Part shown: positions 43,461 to 54,992 of the stretch, in pieces
Layout of the letters: every line of letters begins with the position of its first letter
How positions within the stretch are numbered: position 1 is the first letter of the stretch
Assembly (NCBI GenBank): GCA_019009955.1
Contig: CM032230.1
Location: 7,804,001-7,868,000 of the forward strand
Length of the DNA: 64,000 bases
Source of the DNA: Riptortus pedestris
Taxonomy: Eukaryota; Arthropoda; Insecta; Hemiptera; Alydidae
Reading direction: 5' to 3'
Made by a program: the position numbers and the translations under genes
The notes under the pieces: generated by a model
Databases searched by the model: none
Seen by the model: only the letters and a program-made list of their open reading frames with translations
Told to the model about the DNA's origin: nothing

Positions 43461-44270
43461 AACTGACGAGCCATTGATGAAATTACGTATTCTATGAGTG
43501 AGCACGGGCCTCAACATATACGATTTACAATTGAGATAATAAGTACTTTCTCTATTAAAAAGAAGCCCGTTAAAAGAGTTATAATGTATATGGTTGTATT
43601 AATAAAATGGCCCTGAGTCAGAATCTAAATGCGTCTGGCTGTAATAAATAAGAACTTTGCTCTTTTGGCATCAGCTATAAAGGAGTGATTATATTTATTG
43701 GCAACTGGCTCCTCTAACACCTATCCAATACCTATACTACACATTATCATTTATTCAAGACATTTTAGATTAACAAATAATTTATTATGCCCCGAATAAA
43801 TTTTTAATTTGTTCACAATATTGTCTACAAATTGAGTCTAAAATAATCTAATAATAGTATTTTAATTACGTTAGAATTCATTTATATGAAATTAGCAATT
43901 AAATAAATGGCATTGGCATTGATACTAATTTAGTAACAGGAATTAGACAAGCGGTTCTTATTATTGCATAGTATAAATATCGCCATTCAATCTGCACGAC
44001 CATTAATGAATTTTTCGTTTATTGTTTTGATTAATAAAAAGATAAATGTTGTTCGATCATCATTAAACACGGTGTAATTACGCACAAAAACATGTTATTG
44101 AGGCCAACTAATTTGGCTTCGTAGTGTCCACCAGTCGAAATGATTGCCAACAAGTATCCACCACAGTACCAAAGAATCTCTCAAATATTATCGTTTACCG
44201 TATGCTCTTTTTCCAGCATTATTAAAATCTATTTAAACTGCTATATTCAAATAATTGTAATATTCATTTT
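43461..44270. other. AT-rich unassigned spacer
   Basis: No repeat family of the window and no gene is seen over about 800 bp. Confidence 0.4.
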
Positions 44271-44375
44271 CTATTTACGCCCACTTAGTGGCTATTTGGG
44301 AAAGGCTTATATATAGGTTACCACTCTTTTCTAGCCAGTGTGGGAACTAAAGATTTTATTAACTCTCGGTGGGGC
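44271..44375 (-). repeat. tRNA-SINE fragment
   Basis: 'tttacgcccacttagtggc', 'ataggttaccactcttttct', 'agccagtgtgggaactaaag' reversed; old and shortened. Confidence 0.55.
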
Positions 44376-44689
44376 GCGTCAAGAATATTCCGCCATCGGG
44401 CGCGTGTATCTCACAGATCAATAAATAATAAAGAAACGGTGGAAGATAATTTTTAAAATATAATTAAAAAACACAAATATCAAAAGGAATTGTTTAAATG
44501 CACATGCCTTAATTATACATATTTCATTTCAGTTTGTGAACAATATAAAAAAATTATCTAAATATAACTTCAATCAAAAATAAGTAGCACGAAATCACTT
44601 TTAGATAAGACTTAATGAAAATCATCAAAAAATTTTAAAAATACCAGTTTAATTGTTATTTCTTTTGCAGAGCTGCATTACAATTAGGA

Positions 44690-44935
44690 CAAAGCATGGA
44701 ACTATGTTGTTAACAAATTTTGTTTTTGCAAAATCGTTGTAGTGGAGGGCCATTTTTTATGCTGTTCTGTACTTGAGTTCAATGTATGGTCCAATGAGCT
44801 AGTGTACTCTTATGAGTCTCTGTAGTCTTCAAGTTTCGTCCTTAGTTCGGTTGGTAAACGTCTACTATTGTCACTGCGTCGTGCAATATATCCTTGTACA
44901 AGTTCTTTTGAAAGCTCATGTTTGAGCAAAATAAT
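44690..44935 (-). pseudogene. Protein-like fragment, perhaps a transposase C-terminus
   Basis: The minus strand reads KHELSKELVQGYIARRSDNS followed by RRLPTELRTKLEDYRD, then after stops and shifts SSMLCPNCNAALQKK and a stop. A basic helical stretch followed by a Cys-x-x-Cys end recalls the C-terminus of piggyBac-type transposases, and TTAA occurs at 44359 and 45058. However, the termini next to those TTAAs do not match each other, so the assignment is weak. Confidence 0.25.
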
Positions 44936-45236
44936 AGAATAATAGGTTTATATGATTCCATTTTAATAAAGAGAATCTTAATTGATGTACATATTTATGA
45001 AATACAGATTTCAAAAAAACTTACGAGATCGGGCGCGTGGTATCTAGGAGATAAAATTTAATGACAGGTGAAAAACACGACTCCGTTAAACACAGTGACA
45101 CAACATACCTTGAGGGGGAGTTCTCTAAAACACATAACTCGAAGCACTTCACCACCACTCTCTGCTAGGAGGAGTGGCAAATATTTTTCTAGAAACTGTG
45201 TACCTGAGAGATCACCCGCCCGACGAAGGGTTAAAT

Positions 45237-45350
45237 GGGTTCTACCATAAATATATTCCTATTGCCGAGGCGGGATTAGAACTCGCCACTCTAGGTTTCC
45301 AATGTGAGATTAAAGGAAACGCTTTAACTCACACGGCTATCAAACATTTT
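45237..45350 (-). repeat. tRNA-SINE, head half
   Basis: Reversed 'attcctattgccgaggcggg', 'actcgccactctaggtttcc', 'aatgtgagattaaagg', 'ctttaactcacacggct'. Confidence 0.7.
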
Positions 45351-45382
45351 ACTGCTTATGATTTTATACATACAATAAAAAT

Positions 45383-45550
45383 TATTTATTACGTCCACTT
45401 TTTGCAACTAAGACTAATTGGGACGGGTTATCTACAGGTTACCACCCTTTTCTAGCCAGGGTGGGGCCAAGGATTTTATTTAATGAATTCCGTCACTAAA
45501 TAAATTCCTCTTGCCCAGGCGGGAATTGAACTCGCCACTCTAGGTTTTTA
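45383..45550 (-). repeat. tRNA-SINE
   Basis: Reversed 'ttacgtccactttttgcaac', 'aattgggacgggttatctac', 'accacccttttctagccagg', 'gcgggaattgaactcgccac'. It is in the same orientation as the copy just upstream. Confidence 0.8.
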
Positions 45551-45645
45551 TACATAAAATCATTATCAATAAAATGTTTACATTATAGTGTTCCAAAATA
45601 TTTGTAAGCAAATGGTGGAGGAGGCTCATTAGTTATCTTCATGAT

Positions 45646-45960
45646 CTAATGGCTACGCCTTGTAGTTGCAACTATTGTGTTTTTTCGGAAGTTGCTCTTT
45701 TTATTTACCCACCAAAATCCATAAGTTGTTTGTTGTCTTCACAAAAGAATTTTCTAGACGACCCTCTCCCCCTGTGTCCAATGACCTTTAATTCAAATAT
45801 ATTTGTGATGAATTCGTTGTGCCATATGATGTGTCCAAGAAGTTCACTATCCATTTTTCCATGGCCTTGATAAGACTTATGCTTTCACTTACCTCATATA
45901 ATACTTCAACGTTGGTTTTCTTTTCCTCGTCCAGCTTGTTCATGATCATATTTTTTTGGT
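45646..45960 (-). pseudogene. LINE C-terminal fragment
   Basis: Conceptual minus-strand pieces correspond to the C-terminus found in many arthropod LINEs: a 'LLGH.IRH.EF...I.EGKV.G.RGRGR.RKSF' region (NEFITNIFE and GRGRLE are seen in shifted frames) and at the end RATSEKTQ*LQLQGVA, matching 'RAA.ER..WR.L'. Several frameshifts and stops are present. The same stretch recurs at 58625-58900. Confidence 0.65.
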
Positions 45961-46109
45961 TGTATGATGAAACAAAGCTTCTTTGTTAATAACTCGTTTA
46001 AATAAAGAAATATAATTGGACTTCAACATATGGGCACACAAGAAAGTGAGATAAATATTTATGTATCAAATTGATTATATATACAAAATACTGCTCTGTT
46101 TTTCCAATT

Positions 46110-46310
46110 TGTCACAGGATCGTGAATAGAGAACAATAGGAGAGATGCAACATAGGCGAGGATGACGGATGGCTAAAAGAAGGGATCTCTGAAGAGAGGG
46201 ACTGCCTAACACAAGGAAAGAAAACGAAAATGGAATCTTGACCACCTACGCACAAATAACTCTCGCGAGTTCGGTGCCTATTTATAATAAAATAAATAAA
46301 TAAATAAAGC
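46110..46310 (+). repeat. Unclassified element tail with (AATA)n
   Basis: A GC-richer segment ('ggatgacggatggctaaaag', 'ctctcgcgagttcggtgcc') ends in 'aataaaataaataaataaat', a tail of the sort left by LINE/SINE retrotransposition. The family is not identified. Confidence 0.4.
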
Positions 46311-46483
46311 TTCTTTGCTGAATTCCTTATTAAAGTCTTGAAATGAGTCAGTAAAAATATAAAATTTTAAATTACTGAATTTAGTCCACTTTACTGACGG
46401 ACTGAGTTATAGTTTCCAACTGGAGTACAATCTTGAGCAATACCAACCAAATTAGACTTTCATAATAGTCATTATATTATTCA

Positions 46484-46696
46484 TTAACGCCCACATTTTG
46501 CTACTGTGACTAATTGGGCCGGGATACCTACAGGTTACCACCCTTTTCTAGACAGTGTGGGACTATGGATTCTTTTAAATAAGTTCGCCACTAAATAAAT
46601 TCCTATTTCCCTGGCAAGAATCTAACTCGCCACTCAAGTTTAACCATATGAGATTAAGACCAACTCCTTAACTCACGTGGCTAACCTGAGCTCCAT
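46484..46696 (-). repeat. tRNA-derived SINE, full length
   Basis: Reversed 'ttaacgcccacattttgct', 'aattgggccgggatacctac', 'accacccttttctagacagt', 'caagaatctaactcgccact', and head end 'cacgtggctaacctgagctcc'. Confidence 0.8.
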
Positions 46697-47280
46697 AATT
46701 ATATAGAAGATAGTGTATCAAGTCTAATTTAAAATAATAATAAAGTTTGAAATAATTTTCAAATTTAGAAATACGAAGTAATTTAATTTAATCGTACTAA
46801 TAAATCCCTATTGCTGCAAATTCTAGTTCAATTTTACCCATTAACGAACTAGATAATTGAAAATTCAAAACATCATGACTGCTTTGTGTCGGATTGAAAA
46901 CAAAAAAATGTATATAACCAAGTTTGTTAGGGTTGAAGGAAAGAAGAATCCACGTCTCTGGACGTTTGTATCTCTACGTTTTTAAACTTTTTTTTTTCTA
47001 TTGTCACAAATCAAAAATATAATTTTTACCACTGTGATGTATTTTCTTCTGAGACATTTTTTTTATGGACAGCTGGGAATAAGGTTCTTTTTCTGATATA
47101 TTTCTGAACGTTCGAAGAAAGATAAAAGATAATCACTCCTAAGTCAAATTGGGTTCTTGAAATTTCGCCAAAGGTCGTAAACATTAGCTCTGCTTTGGAA
47201 GACAAACAAAAAGTATATTAACCCTGTAAGCTTGGATTACAAATAAAGATCTTACGTAATATTAAGAATACAATTTAAAA
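46697..47280. other. AT-rich unassigned spacer
   Basis: Weak HINE-like words occur near 46845-46925 ('attaacgaactagataattg'). No gene. Confidence 0.35.
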
Positions 47281-47485
47281 AGTGTGACACGGATGGGCCT
47301 CGTGAACTAAGCATGTTTCCCAGATGCTGCTGTTCTGCCGCATTCTAATCTCCAATTTTCCACTAATTTGTCATGAGAAGCCTGAAATTTAAGTTGGTGA
47401 TGTTAAAAGATTGCTGAAAAGTGAAACTGGTATGAGTAGAATTAGATGACAATTCTAGTTGAAGAAAGTTTGTTTGTTTGCGTGT

Positions 47486-47502
47486 TTGTGTGTGTGTTTG
47501 TT

Positions 47503-47559
<57 letters not shown>

Positions 47560-47560
47560 A
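47486..47560. repeat. (TG)n microsatellite
   Basis: Imperfect GTTT/TGTG start followed by an uninterrupted TG run to about 47558. It is flanked by HINE-like 5' (47283-47335) and reversed 5' (47845-47880) relics. Confidence 0.9.
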
Positions 47561-47979
47561 CGCACAATAGTAGATTATTACTTTTTTAGCCGATTTCCTT
47601 CGAAGGGGTTCGAAAATTGAAAATATCTGTGTTATTACGAATCCTTTAGAAAAATGTTATAGATCCAATCTTTCTAAAATATTGTTGTTCTATACATTTT
47701 TTTCTTAACTCATATATTAAGGGAGTAATTCGTATTTATGTTTCAGCCTTCTAGAAGCCCCTAATTCGGATTCATCAGATTTTTTTTTTATAGAAATAGA
47801 GAATATATAGTGAGATGAGATTAGTAGTGAGTTATACCAGCACGTGGGAAAACTGTTTTGTTTACCCAGCTCGTGTTTCCTTTATTGGTGGGTTTTATTA
47901 ACCATGTTACTTGTTGCTGCATTTCAGCACATTATATGGGAGTATATGGAAATAAATTAGTTTAATCTCATGAATTGGT

Positions 47980-48210
47980 CTAGAAAGTTGGCGTACTTTC
48001 TTTGCAGAGGGAGTTGGTGTAACCCCCAGGAAATGGGGGTAAATGCGGGTTATTTCTGATTTATAATCCTTTCCCTTACCGTTAGCTCTTAACGGGCTGT
48101 AACCCTCCTGGGGCTTGCTGCACCTACCTGCATGCACCTATGCACTTTCTAGCCCTAGGGAAGCCTGGCCTACGGAAAACCCTTTATCTCTCATCGACTT
48201 ATGGAATGCA
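47980..48210. other. GC-rich island of unknown family
   Basis: 'aacccccaggaaatgggggt', 'agctcttaacgggctgtaac', 'cctcctggggcttgctgcac', 'atgcacctatgcactttc' form a block clearly more GC-rich than its flanks. The minus frame 47907-48137 covers part of it. It may be a retroelement end; not assigned. Confidence 0.3.
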
Positions 48211-48450
48211 GAAAAAGTCCTTCACTCAGGGGCTGTGTAAACTAAGTGTAGTATTCCCACGTGCAGGACTAACACACTTTAGATCTCATCTCACTATTTT
48301 ACATTTATAAGTAGGAAGTGGTGATTTACTAAACTAGTTTTTTTTCACTTAATAAAAATGATAGAGAATAAATGTATAGAACAATATTTATAGTATATTA
48401 TTTTTTTATTTTTTATTTTGGAGCGTTCGCAGCGAGGCGATATTGCTCAT

Positions 48451-48655
48451 AAAAAAGTCCGCCACGCAGGGGCTGCGTAAACTAAGCAGATTTCCCACGT
48501 GAAGTTTAGTAATAGATAAATATACATACTGCTAACACAAAAACACCGTGAATAAATACAAAGGGAAATAAATGTTTCATCCAATTTCAATAACCTCCCG
48601 ACAGGATGCGTTAGGTTAGAAATGTAAACAAACGGGTCGGCCTGCCTCACACCAG
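48451..48655 (+). mobile_element. HINE-like second-subtype 5' end, truncated
   Basis: Starts AAAGTCCGCCACGCAGGGG, 'gtagtaatagataaatatac'-type body with 'aaaacaccgtgaataaatac', and ends exactly where the next element begins (48656). A shorter 5' relic lies at about 48213-48260. Confidence 0.8.
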
Positions 48656-49339
48656 AAAGTCCGTCACGCAGGGGCTGCGTAAACTAAGCAGATTTCCCAC
48701 GTGAAGTTTTACAATAGGGAAATCTGCCTAATAACAACTGTAGTAGTAAGAAACCTCTAAACCTAAAACATTATTTAGGGCGTAATAACCCAGTAGTTTC
48801 TAGCCCCAAAAAACAGTTGAACTAACCTCTAAACCTATTCACGAGGGACGAATAGTTATAGAAACGGCCGCCAGAGCTCTCGCCGGAAAGTTCGAACATA
48901 GCCTAGTGGTGACCACACGCAGAATACAAATGCAAATATCTCGGTTAATATTCAAGATACAGAATAAATGTATAGAACAATATTTATAGTAAATTTAATT
49001 TGCAATAAGATTTATTCTATACAATGTTTCGATCCGACGCATAATAACGGAGATATTTTGAATTTTCAAAAGTCCTCCCCTCTAAACCCCCCCTCCCACT
49101 GGTCCGATTTCAGCCATTAACGAACTTGATCTTCCTTTTTACATAAAACGATTAAATTCCGAGTTTGGTAAAGATCAAACAAGAATTGCGACCGCTATAG
49201 CGTTAACAGACAAATATATATATAATTTTGAACGGACCTCATTTTCGTCATCTCCTGGGTAGGATCCATGGACATTTGAAGGAATTTTTCGAAACTCGCA
49301 TCATGAGTTTCATCATCCCTTAAGGGAAATCTGCTAAAA
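48656..49339 (+). mobile_element. HINE-like first-subtype element, complete
   Basis: AAAGTCCGTCACGCAGGGG start, 'cctaataacaactgtagtag', 'gaacggccgccagagctctc'-type segment, 'cggttaatattcaagatac', 'ctctaaaccccccctcccac', a very short AT tract (49214-49224), 'aggatccatggacatttg', end CTGCTAAAA. It abuts the truncated element to its left without spacer. Confidence 0.87.
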
Positions 49340-49493
49340 AAATGAGATTTCAACATTCTAGGTGTAGCCGTTTATGGAGTTACGTGTGACACGTATGTGC
49401 GAACATACTTAATATAGGTCCGAAACCAAACCGGATAATTCATTTGAAATTTTCGCGATTAGAGTCCTTCCTTCGATTTGCACAAAGAAGTAA

Positions 49494-50141
49494 AAAGTCC
49501 GTCACGCAGGGGCTGCGTAAAATAAGCAGATTTCCTATGTGAAATTTAGTAATAGAGAAATCTGCATACTGGTAACACAACACCACCATAAGTAAATACA
49601 TAAGGTAATGAGAAATCTTTCAGTTAATTTTAATAAACTCTCAACTGAAACGGCTTCTGAATTGTAAGAATAATTTATATTTTAATAACTCAAATTTTAG
49701 TAGTCCAAGAAGTAAAGAAGGGGGGGGGGCGGATGAACAGACCGTATTTGCATAAATCTGACAAAGTAACGAAGGTTAGGTAAGGTTAGAAAGGACAGGT
49801 TAGGTTAGAAGCTTCAGCCAGAGCCGAGCACGGCCGAACTAACCCGAACAACACCCGACCACAGACTTCATAAAAATGCAAATATCCAAGATAGAGAATA
49901 ATTGTATATAACAATATTTATAGTAAATTTAATTTGCAATAAGATAGGTTCTATACAATTTTTCGATCCGATGCATAATAACGGAGATATTTTGAATTTT
50001 CGAGAACCCCCCTCTAAACCCCCCCTCCCTCTGGTACGATTTCAGCCATTAACGAACTTGATCTGTCTTTTTACATAAAACGGTTAAATATCGAGTTTGC
50101 TAACGATCAAACGAAAATTGCGACCGCTAGAGCGTTAACAG

Positions 50142-50211
<70 letters not shown>

Positions 50212-50333
50212 GAACGGACCTAATTTTCGTCATCTCCTGGGTAGGATCGATGGACATTTGAAGAAATTTTTCGAAACTCGCGTCATGAGTACGACCTCAA
50301 TAGCTGATTTCCCTTAAGGGAAATCTGCTAAAA
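49494..50333 (+). mobile_element. HINE-like second-subtype element, complete
   Basis: AAAGTCCGTCACGCAGGGG, 'ctggtaacacaacaccacc', 'tcaaattttagtagtccaag', 'ttcataaaaatgcaaatatc', long (AT)n at about 50147-50205, 'aggatcgatggacatttg', perfect hairpin GATTTCCCTTAAGGGAAATC, end TGCTAAAA. It is one of the best reference copies. Confidence 0.9.
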
Positions 50334-51002
50334 TGTCGAGGAAGACTATCGCCGTAAAAGAATCCAAGCGTTCATGCTAATAGTATATTTTAGAAATAAT
50401 ATTAAACTATCGAAATGAAAGCATCCCTATTTTACTGTAAATACTTTTTAAGTGGGATTATTTGAATTCAAGTGTATATTCATTTGAATTTCTTATGCCT
50501 CGATTTTTGCCTCTTTTGTAGTTATGTTTCCTCTTACATATTTATTATATGCATATAATACGATCTTTTAAATATGGAATAAGAATAATGAATTTAATAA
50601 TGTAGAAAAAAAAAATGTAGCTAAATTCTATTCAAATATGAACTGTTCGTTAATTCTGCCCCCCCCCCTCTCCGCTTTTTAAAAATATGTGACAGTTTTT
50701 AGAACTTATGAATATGGTATTATATTTTTAATTTAAAATTATTGGAAAAATAATTATTGAATATTTTTATACATTAGTTAAGTAAATAATTATAATATTT
50801 GAAAACACATTATTTTTTGTTTGAAAAATGTTGGTGACAACAATGGACGCTTGGGATTGGTTCCCTCCTAACTGAAATATTATTTCAAATGAAGGTTATG
50901 GTGCGGAACGTTGGTTGGAGCTAGTGCTAGTGATATGATTTCTTAGTGCACAGTTTTTGTTGAATACTTTTCTCTTTTGGTTTTATTCTTCGAAAAGGAG
51001 CA
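50334..51002 (+). promoter_or_regulatory. Cyclin A upstream region
   Basis: About 670 bp of AT-rich sequence, free of the window's repeats, separates the last HINE-like element from the cyclin ATG. It holds an inverted CCAAT (ATTGG at 50856) and, nearby, CAAATGAA/TTTCAAAT. CCAAT boxes and a TTTGAA-type element are known in vertebrate cyclin A promoters; their use here is only inferred. No TATA box is clear. Confidence 0.3.
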
Positions 51003-52319
51003 ATGGCTACTTCGTTCAAGATTCATGAAGATGAAAATTCATCGGGAAGTATGCAAGATGTTAAAAATGGGAGGCGACCTGTTCTCGGCGACATTCAAAA
51101 TAGTTTTCACAGGTCTCATTTACTATCCAAGAAAGATACCTTTTCTGACAGCGTTTCGAGTGGTTTTATAGAAAATATTAAAGCCTTAGGCCTTAAAGAC
51201 AAACAGAATGCTTTGAAAGAAAAGAACTGCTCTGTGAATGTGAGTAAGTCATTAAGAAGATCTCCCTTAAAAGAGAAAAATATTTTAAAAGAGCGTGAAT
51301 GTAAAATTGAAAAAGGAAAGGTCCTCGCTTCTAGTTCAAATGTTTCCGAAGATTTTGATAAAGAAAACGTCAGTAAAAAGCTGAGAAGTCTTCCAACAGT
51401 ATTCGCTAGCAGTTCTGACTCTCCATCCAATTCAGTTTATGAAGATGAAGAAAAGGATGAACCTGTCTGTGAGTCTCCTCAAATATCGAGACTAGAACTC
51501 TCCAATACTATACTTGATAATCTCTACACATCTCTAGAGTATAAAGATGATATTTATAAATATCTGAAGAGAATGGAAAAGGATTATCAGCCTTCTGCCT
51601 ATTACATGCGTCGACAGCCAGAAATTACCCACTCCATGCGCACAATATTAGTGGATTGGTTAGTAGAAGTTGGCGAAGAGTATAATTTAAGCAATGATGC
51701 TCTTTTTATGTCAGTTTCACTTATAGATAGATTTTTAAGCGTTATGGCAATAACTAAAGCTAAGCTTCAACTTTTGGGAACATCGGCAATGCTCATTGCC
51801 TCCAAATACGAAGAAGTTTATCCTCCTGAAGTTGGTGCGTTTGTGTACATTACCGATGATTCTTATACAACTAGTCAAGTTATTCGTATGGAACGTTTAA
51901 TATTAAAAGTTTTAAACTTCGATGTGTCAAATCCTACATTGTATACGTTTCTCATGCTTATTTTATCTTATGAGAAGATACAAACAAAAGTTTTATATCT
52001 ATCTATGTATTTAGCAGAATTGTCACTACTCGAAGCCGAGCCCTATTTGGAATTTTATCCGTCAGTGATAGCGTGCGGTGCCATAGTCCTGGCTAGGCAT
52101 TGTTTGGATTATGCTGATATTTGGCCTGGGAGCCTTAGCAAATTCACCGGCTACAAATTGTCTCAGCTTGCACCAGTCATCCGTCACCTCAACAACACCC
52201 ACGAGAAGTCCTTCACTTCAAGCCATCCAGCGATTAAACAGAAATATTCCACAGCTAAGTATCGTTATGCATCGCAGATCCCTTTCAGAAAATTAATACT
52301 CCGTGATCCCATGCCTTGA
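51003..52319 (+). CDS. CycA: Cyclin A (A-type mitotic/S-phase cyclin)
   Basis: A regulatory subunit of cyclin-dependent kinases acting in S phase and G2/M in the nucleus. The ATG at 51003 lies in 'ggagcaATGGC', a good context, and gives 438 residues ending at TGA. The N-terminal tail carries degradation signals: a D-box-like RPVLGDIQN (residues 25-33) and a KEN box (120-122) in DKENVSKK. The first cyclin box starts near residue 180 and has the hydrophobic-patch motif MRTILVDWLVEV (from Met212), LIDRFLS, and SKYEEVYPPEVGAFVYITDD, the latter A-type specific. The second cyclin fold covers about 307-430. Length and order are normal for the family and no stop or frameshift is seen. The coding sequence has no intron, unlike many animal cyclin A genes, so it may be an old retrocopy or a lineage that lost introns. 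No poly(A) tract or flanking duplication was found to prove retroposition. Other frames over this interval are shadows. Confidence 0.95.
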   Translation: MATSFKIHEDENSSGSMQDVKNGRRPVLGDIQNSFHRSHLLSKKDTFSDSVSSGFIENIKALGLKDKQNALKEKNCSVNVSKSLRRSPLKEKNILKERECKIEKGKVLASSSNVSEDFDKENVSKKLRSLPTVFASSSDSPSNSVYEDEEKDEPVCESPQISRLELSNTILDNLYTSLEYKDDIYKYLKRMEKDYQPSAYYMRRQPEITHSMRTILVDWLVEVGEEYNLSNDALFMSVSLIDRFLSVMAITKAKLQLLGTSAMLIASKYEEVYPPEVGAFVYITDDSYTTSQVIRMERLILKVLNFDVSNPTLYTFLMLILSYEKIQTKVLYLSMYLAELSLLEAEPYLEFYPSVIACGAIVLARHCLDYADIWPGSLSKFTGYKLSQLAPVIRHLNNTHEKSFTSSHPAIKQKYSTAKYRYASQIPFRKLILRDPMP

Positions 52320-54990
52320 AGATTCAATTCTCAACTTCTAATGATTTTTGACACTTTGTTTTATGTTACCGCCACCTTTTTGCCAGCAGTTACCTCTATC
52401 TTATGTAAGTTTTGATTTTATCCAACATGTTAACAAATTTTAATGGGACTTGGAAACACCCACTCGTACATCAGTTTTTAGTAGACTACTCACAATTTGT
52501 AGTCATAATATATATATTTAAAATTATTTATCTTTTGCTATCAATTCTTGAAAAATATTTATACTTTGTCATTATTTATTTAAAAACAAGTATGTTTGAA
52601 GGTCATTTCAACTATAATTATATAATTTAAGTTTTCTCAACTATACATTCTAATTCACTTATTTGATCTAGACCCTTTTAGTATATACATATTTTCTTGT
52701 CATAATTTCTTTGACAAAATTCAGTATATATTACATAGAATTCAATATAAAAATGTTATCATAAAACGTTTTCTTTATAATAATTAGTTGATATACTTCG
52801 CTGTTGTGTAGTCGATAACAATTGTCACACAAAATCATTATGCCATATATAAAATTTTAATCTTAATATATATGCAATTTTAATCTTATCCGAATTCTAA
52901 TGCAATTTCTTGAAAGTTCATATGTATTTTGTTTGCAACTGGACTATTATCTGAATATTTTTGTTGGTGTATGATCTTAATAGTGGCGATTTAATTAATT
53001 TTCTGTCATAATTCTTGGTATAACAGGAGGCTTTATTTTAAGTAAGTTTATTCACAGGAATATGTTAAGTTGAAAATGATGAGACATTTAATAATCATTC
53101 TTTGAATCTATTGAAAATCACTTAATGACTCAACTAATACAATCATCCGCCCATAATAATGTCTTGTTTTTTTTGCTTTAGTTTAAATATATTTGAAACT
53201 GTTTTAATTAATAGTTATAGAAAGCTGGTATTATAACTGTATTTTCTCGTATTAGGAAAATAGAGGCGTTGATGGGCCAAGCGATTATCATATAATGATG
53301 TCTTGAAAGCTGTTAGCTCTTGTCAGTTTAAAATGGTTCTACTTGAGGACAACTCACTTCACAGTTTGTACATTAATTGCAGTTTCTTCTACATCTAATG
53401 TAAAAGTCTTGTATTATGAAACTTTTTTTTTAATGTACATATTTTATATTGATATTTGATATCTGTTCCAATGTACACAGATGTGTTTATGCTAAGCTCT
53501 TATATCAAAATATATTATTTTCTTCTATATTTGTGTCTATTCAGATGGAAGCACAAATAAACGTCTTATTTTACTTTGTCTTTTTGTTTGTTTATTTATA
53601 AAAAGACAGATAGCATGCGTGAAGGGCTTTGCTTGATATTGTATTAGATGCTGTAGCCATTGCTCCTTTTGGGTATTCCACAACATCCTCAACTTCTCCT
53701 GGTTTAATTCATTACTGTGCATTTTTCCTGTCTACAATGCTCCTTGAGCTATTACTACAGACATACTGTCATGGCTTGTGGTGAGTAGTTGTGACTGATT
53801 AAATATTCAGATGTTTGCTCTATGTTAATATAATTTAATTCCACTTTGAATTGAAAAGAGTTAACAGCTATCAAGCCATTGTCTCATATGGTGTGTAAAG
53901 CAAATCCGAAACTAGTGACACAAACTAACTACATAACACAGTAAGACATTTGTAAAAAAAAACCTAAGATTTTGTGATAAAAACAAGCTGTACTCATTAT
54001 TATAATGAATTTCAATTTTGAAGCTAATTTTCCCTCGAAGAAAGTGTAATAAACATATTTATCTAATATTTCCAAATCTTGTGATAGCATTAGATAAAAA
54101 TAGGCTGTGGTTATATTCCTTTCCTATGTATTTTATTGGTGATTTTTGAATTATTTCTTCTTTCCTGGAATTTTCTTTCAAAAAGTGAAATAACAACATT
54201 GTTTGATGAAAATTTACAGAAAAAGTTGCCAGTCAGTGCTTGAATACTATTTGTCCAACAAAGCCTATTGCAAAGTCAAAGAATAACCTTTGGCACAACA
54301 CCTTATGGTACTTTAGGAAACTGTAATTTCACTTGTTGTCATTTAATATGTCTTTCATTCCAATGTACTTGTCTTTTTTTATGTACAATTTTTTTTTTTC
54401 TCTCCTGCTAGTAACCATATGAGGAGTTATTTATTTGAATACATGTTCCATTGCCACACCTGTATGATTATGTTTAAATACATTTTTATTTTACAATATA
54501 TACAAGTTAATCAACCATATAATCAAATATAATATAAAAAAAATAATAATACCTATAAACCTAAGGCTATGGATGTTATTTGCATCCTCATTGGTTTTTA
54601 TTTTGTTAACAGTCACTGATGATGGGAACTTGTTCTTTGCATAATAAATAATTAGAGAACAAGGCCCTTTTATTGACACTAATCAAATTGGTTTCTCTAT
54701 CAGCCAGCATCTCGGGTGAAACATTTGGCATCCTTCTTCAGAGCAATACTGTTTCAGGGAGGTTACTAAATCATTCGACGATAGTCATATATTAAGAGCT
54801 GGTCTTCGCAAATATACTCAACTTTTGATTGATTGGGTCCTTCTTATAGCCAATAACGAACTGTCGTAGTCATAATTTAAGAACTTGCTGCTAACTAACT
54901 TCCTGCAAAAAAATGTTAATATACACAGCCATGTTGTGCTAAAGCAGGCTTATCAAACTGCTTGTCATTCATATGTTTATGATAGAAGAA
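52320..54990 (+). other. Cyclin A 3' flank, AT-rich
   Basis: No repeat family of the window is found here. AATAAA-type sites occur (for example in 'gcacaaataaacg' near 53556), so a 3' UTR of up to about 1.2 kb is possible. Near 54700-54740 'catctcgggtgaaacatttg' and 'gcatccttcttcagagc' resemble a motif seen near some retroelements; not assigned. Confidence 0.4.
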
Positions 54991-54992
54991 AA

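Noticed and set aside
44359..45061. piggyBac element bounded by TTAA
   Set aside because: The sequences next to the two TTAA sites are not inverted repeats of each other, and the protein similarity of the inner fragment is vague.
51116..51430. 104-residue minus-strand frame in cyclin A
   Set aside because: It is the antisense shadow of the cyclin coding sequence.
51003..53600. Firm call of cyclin A as a processed retrocopy
   Set aside because: No poly(A) tract or flanking direct repeats could be found; lack of introns alone is not enough.
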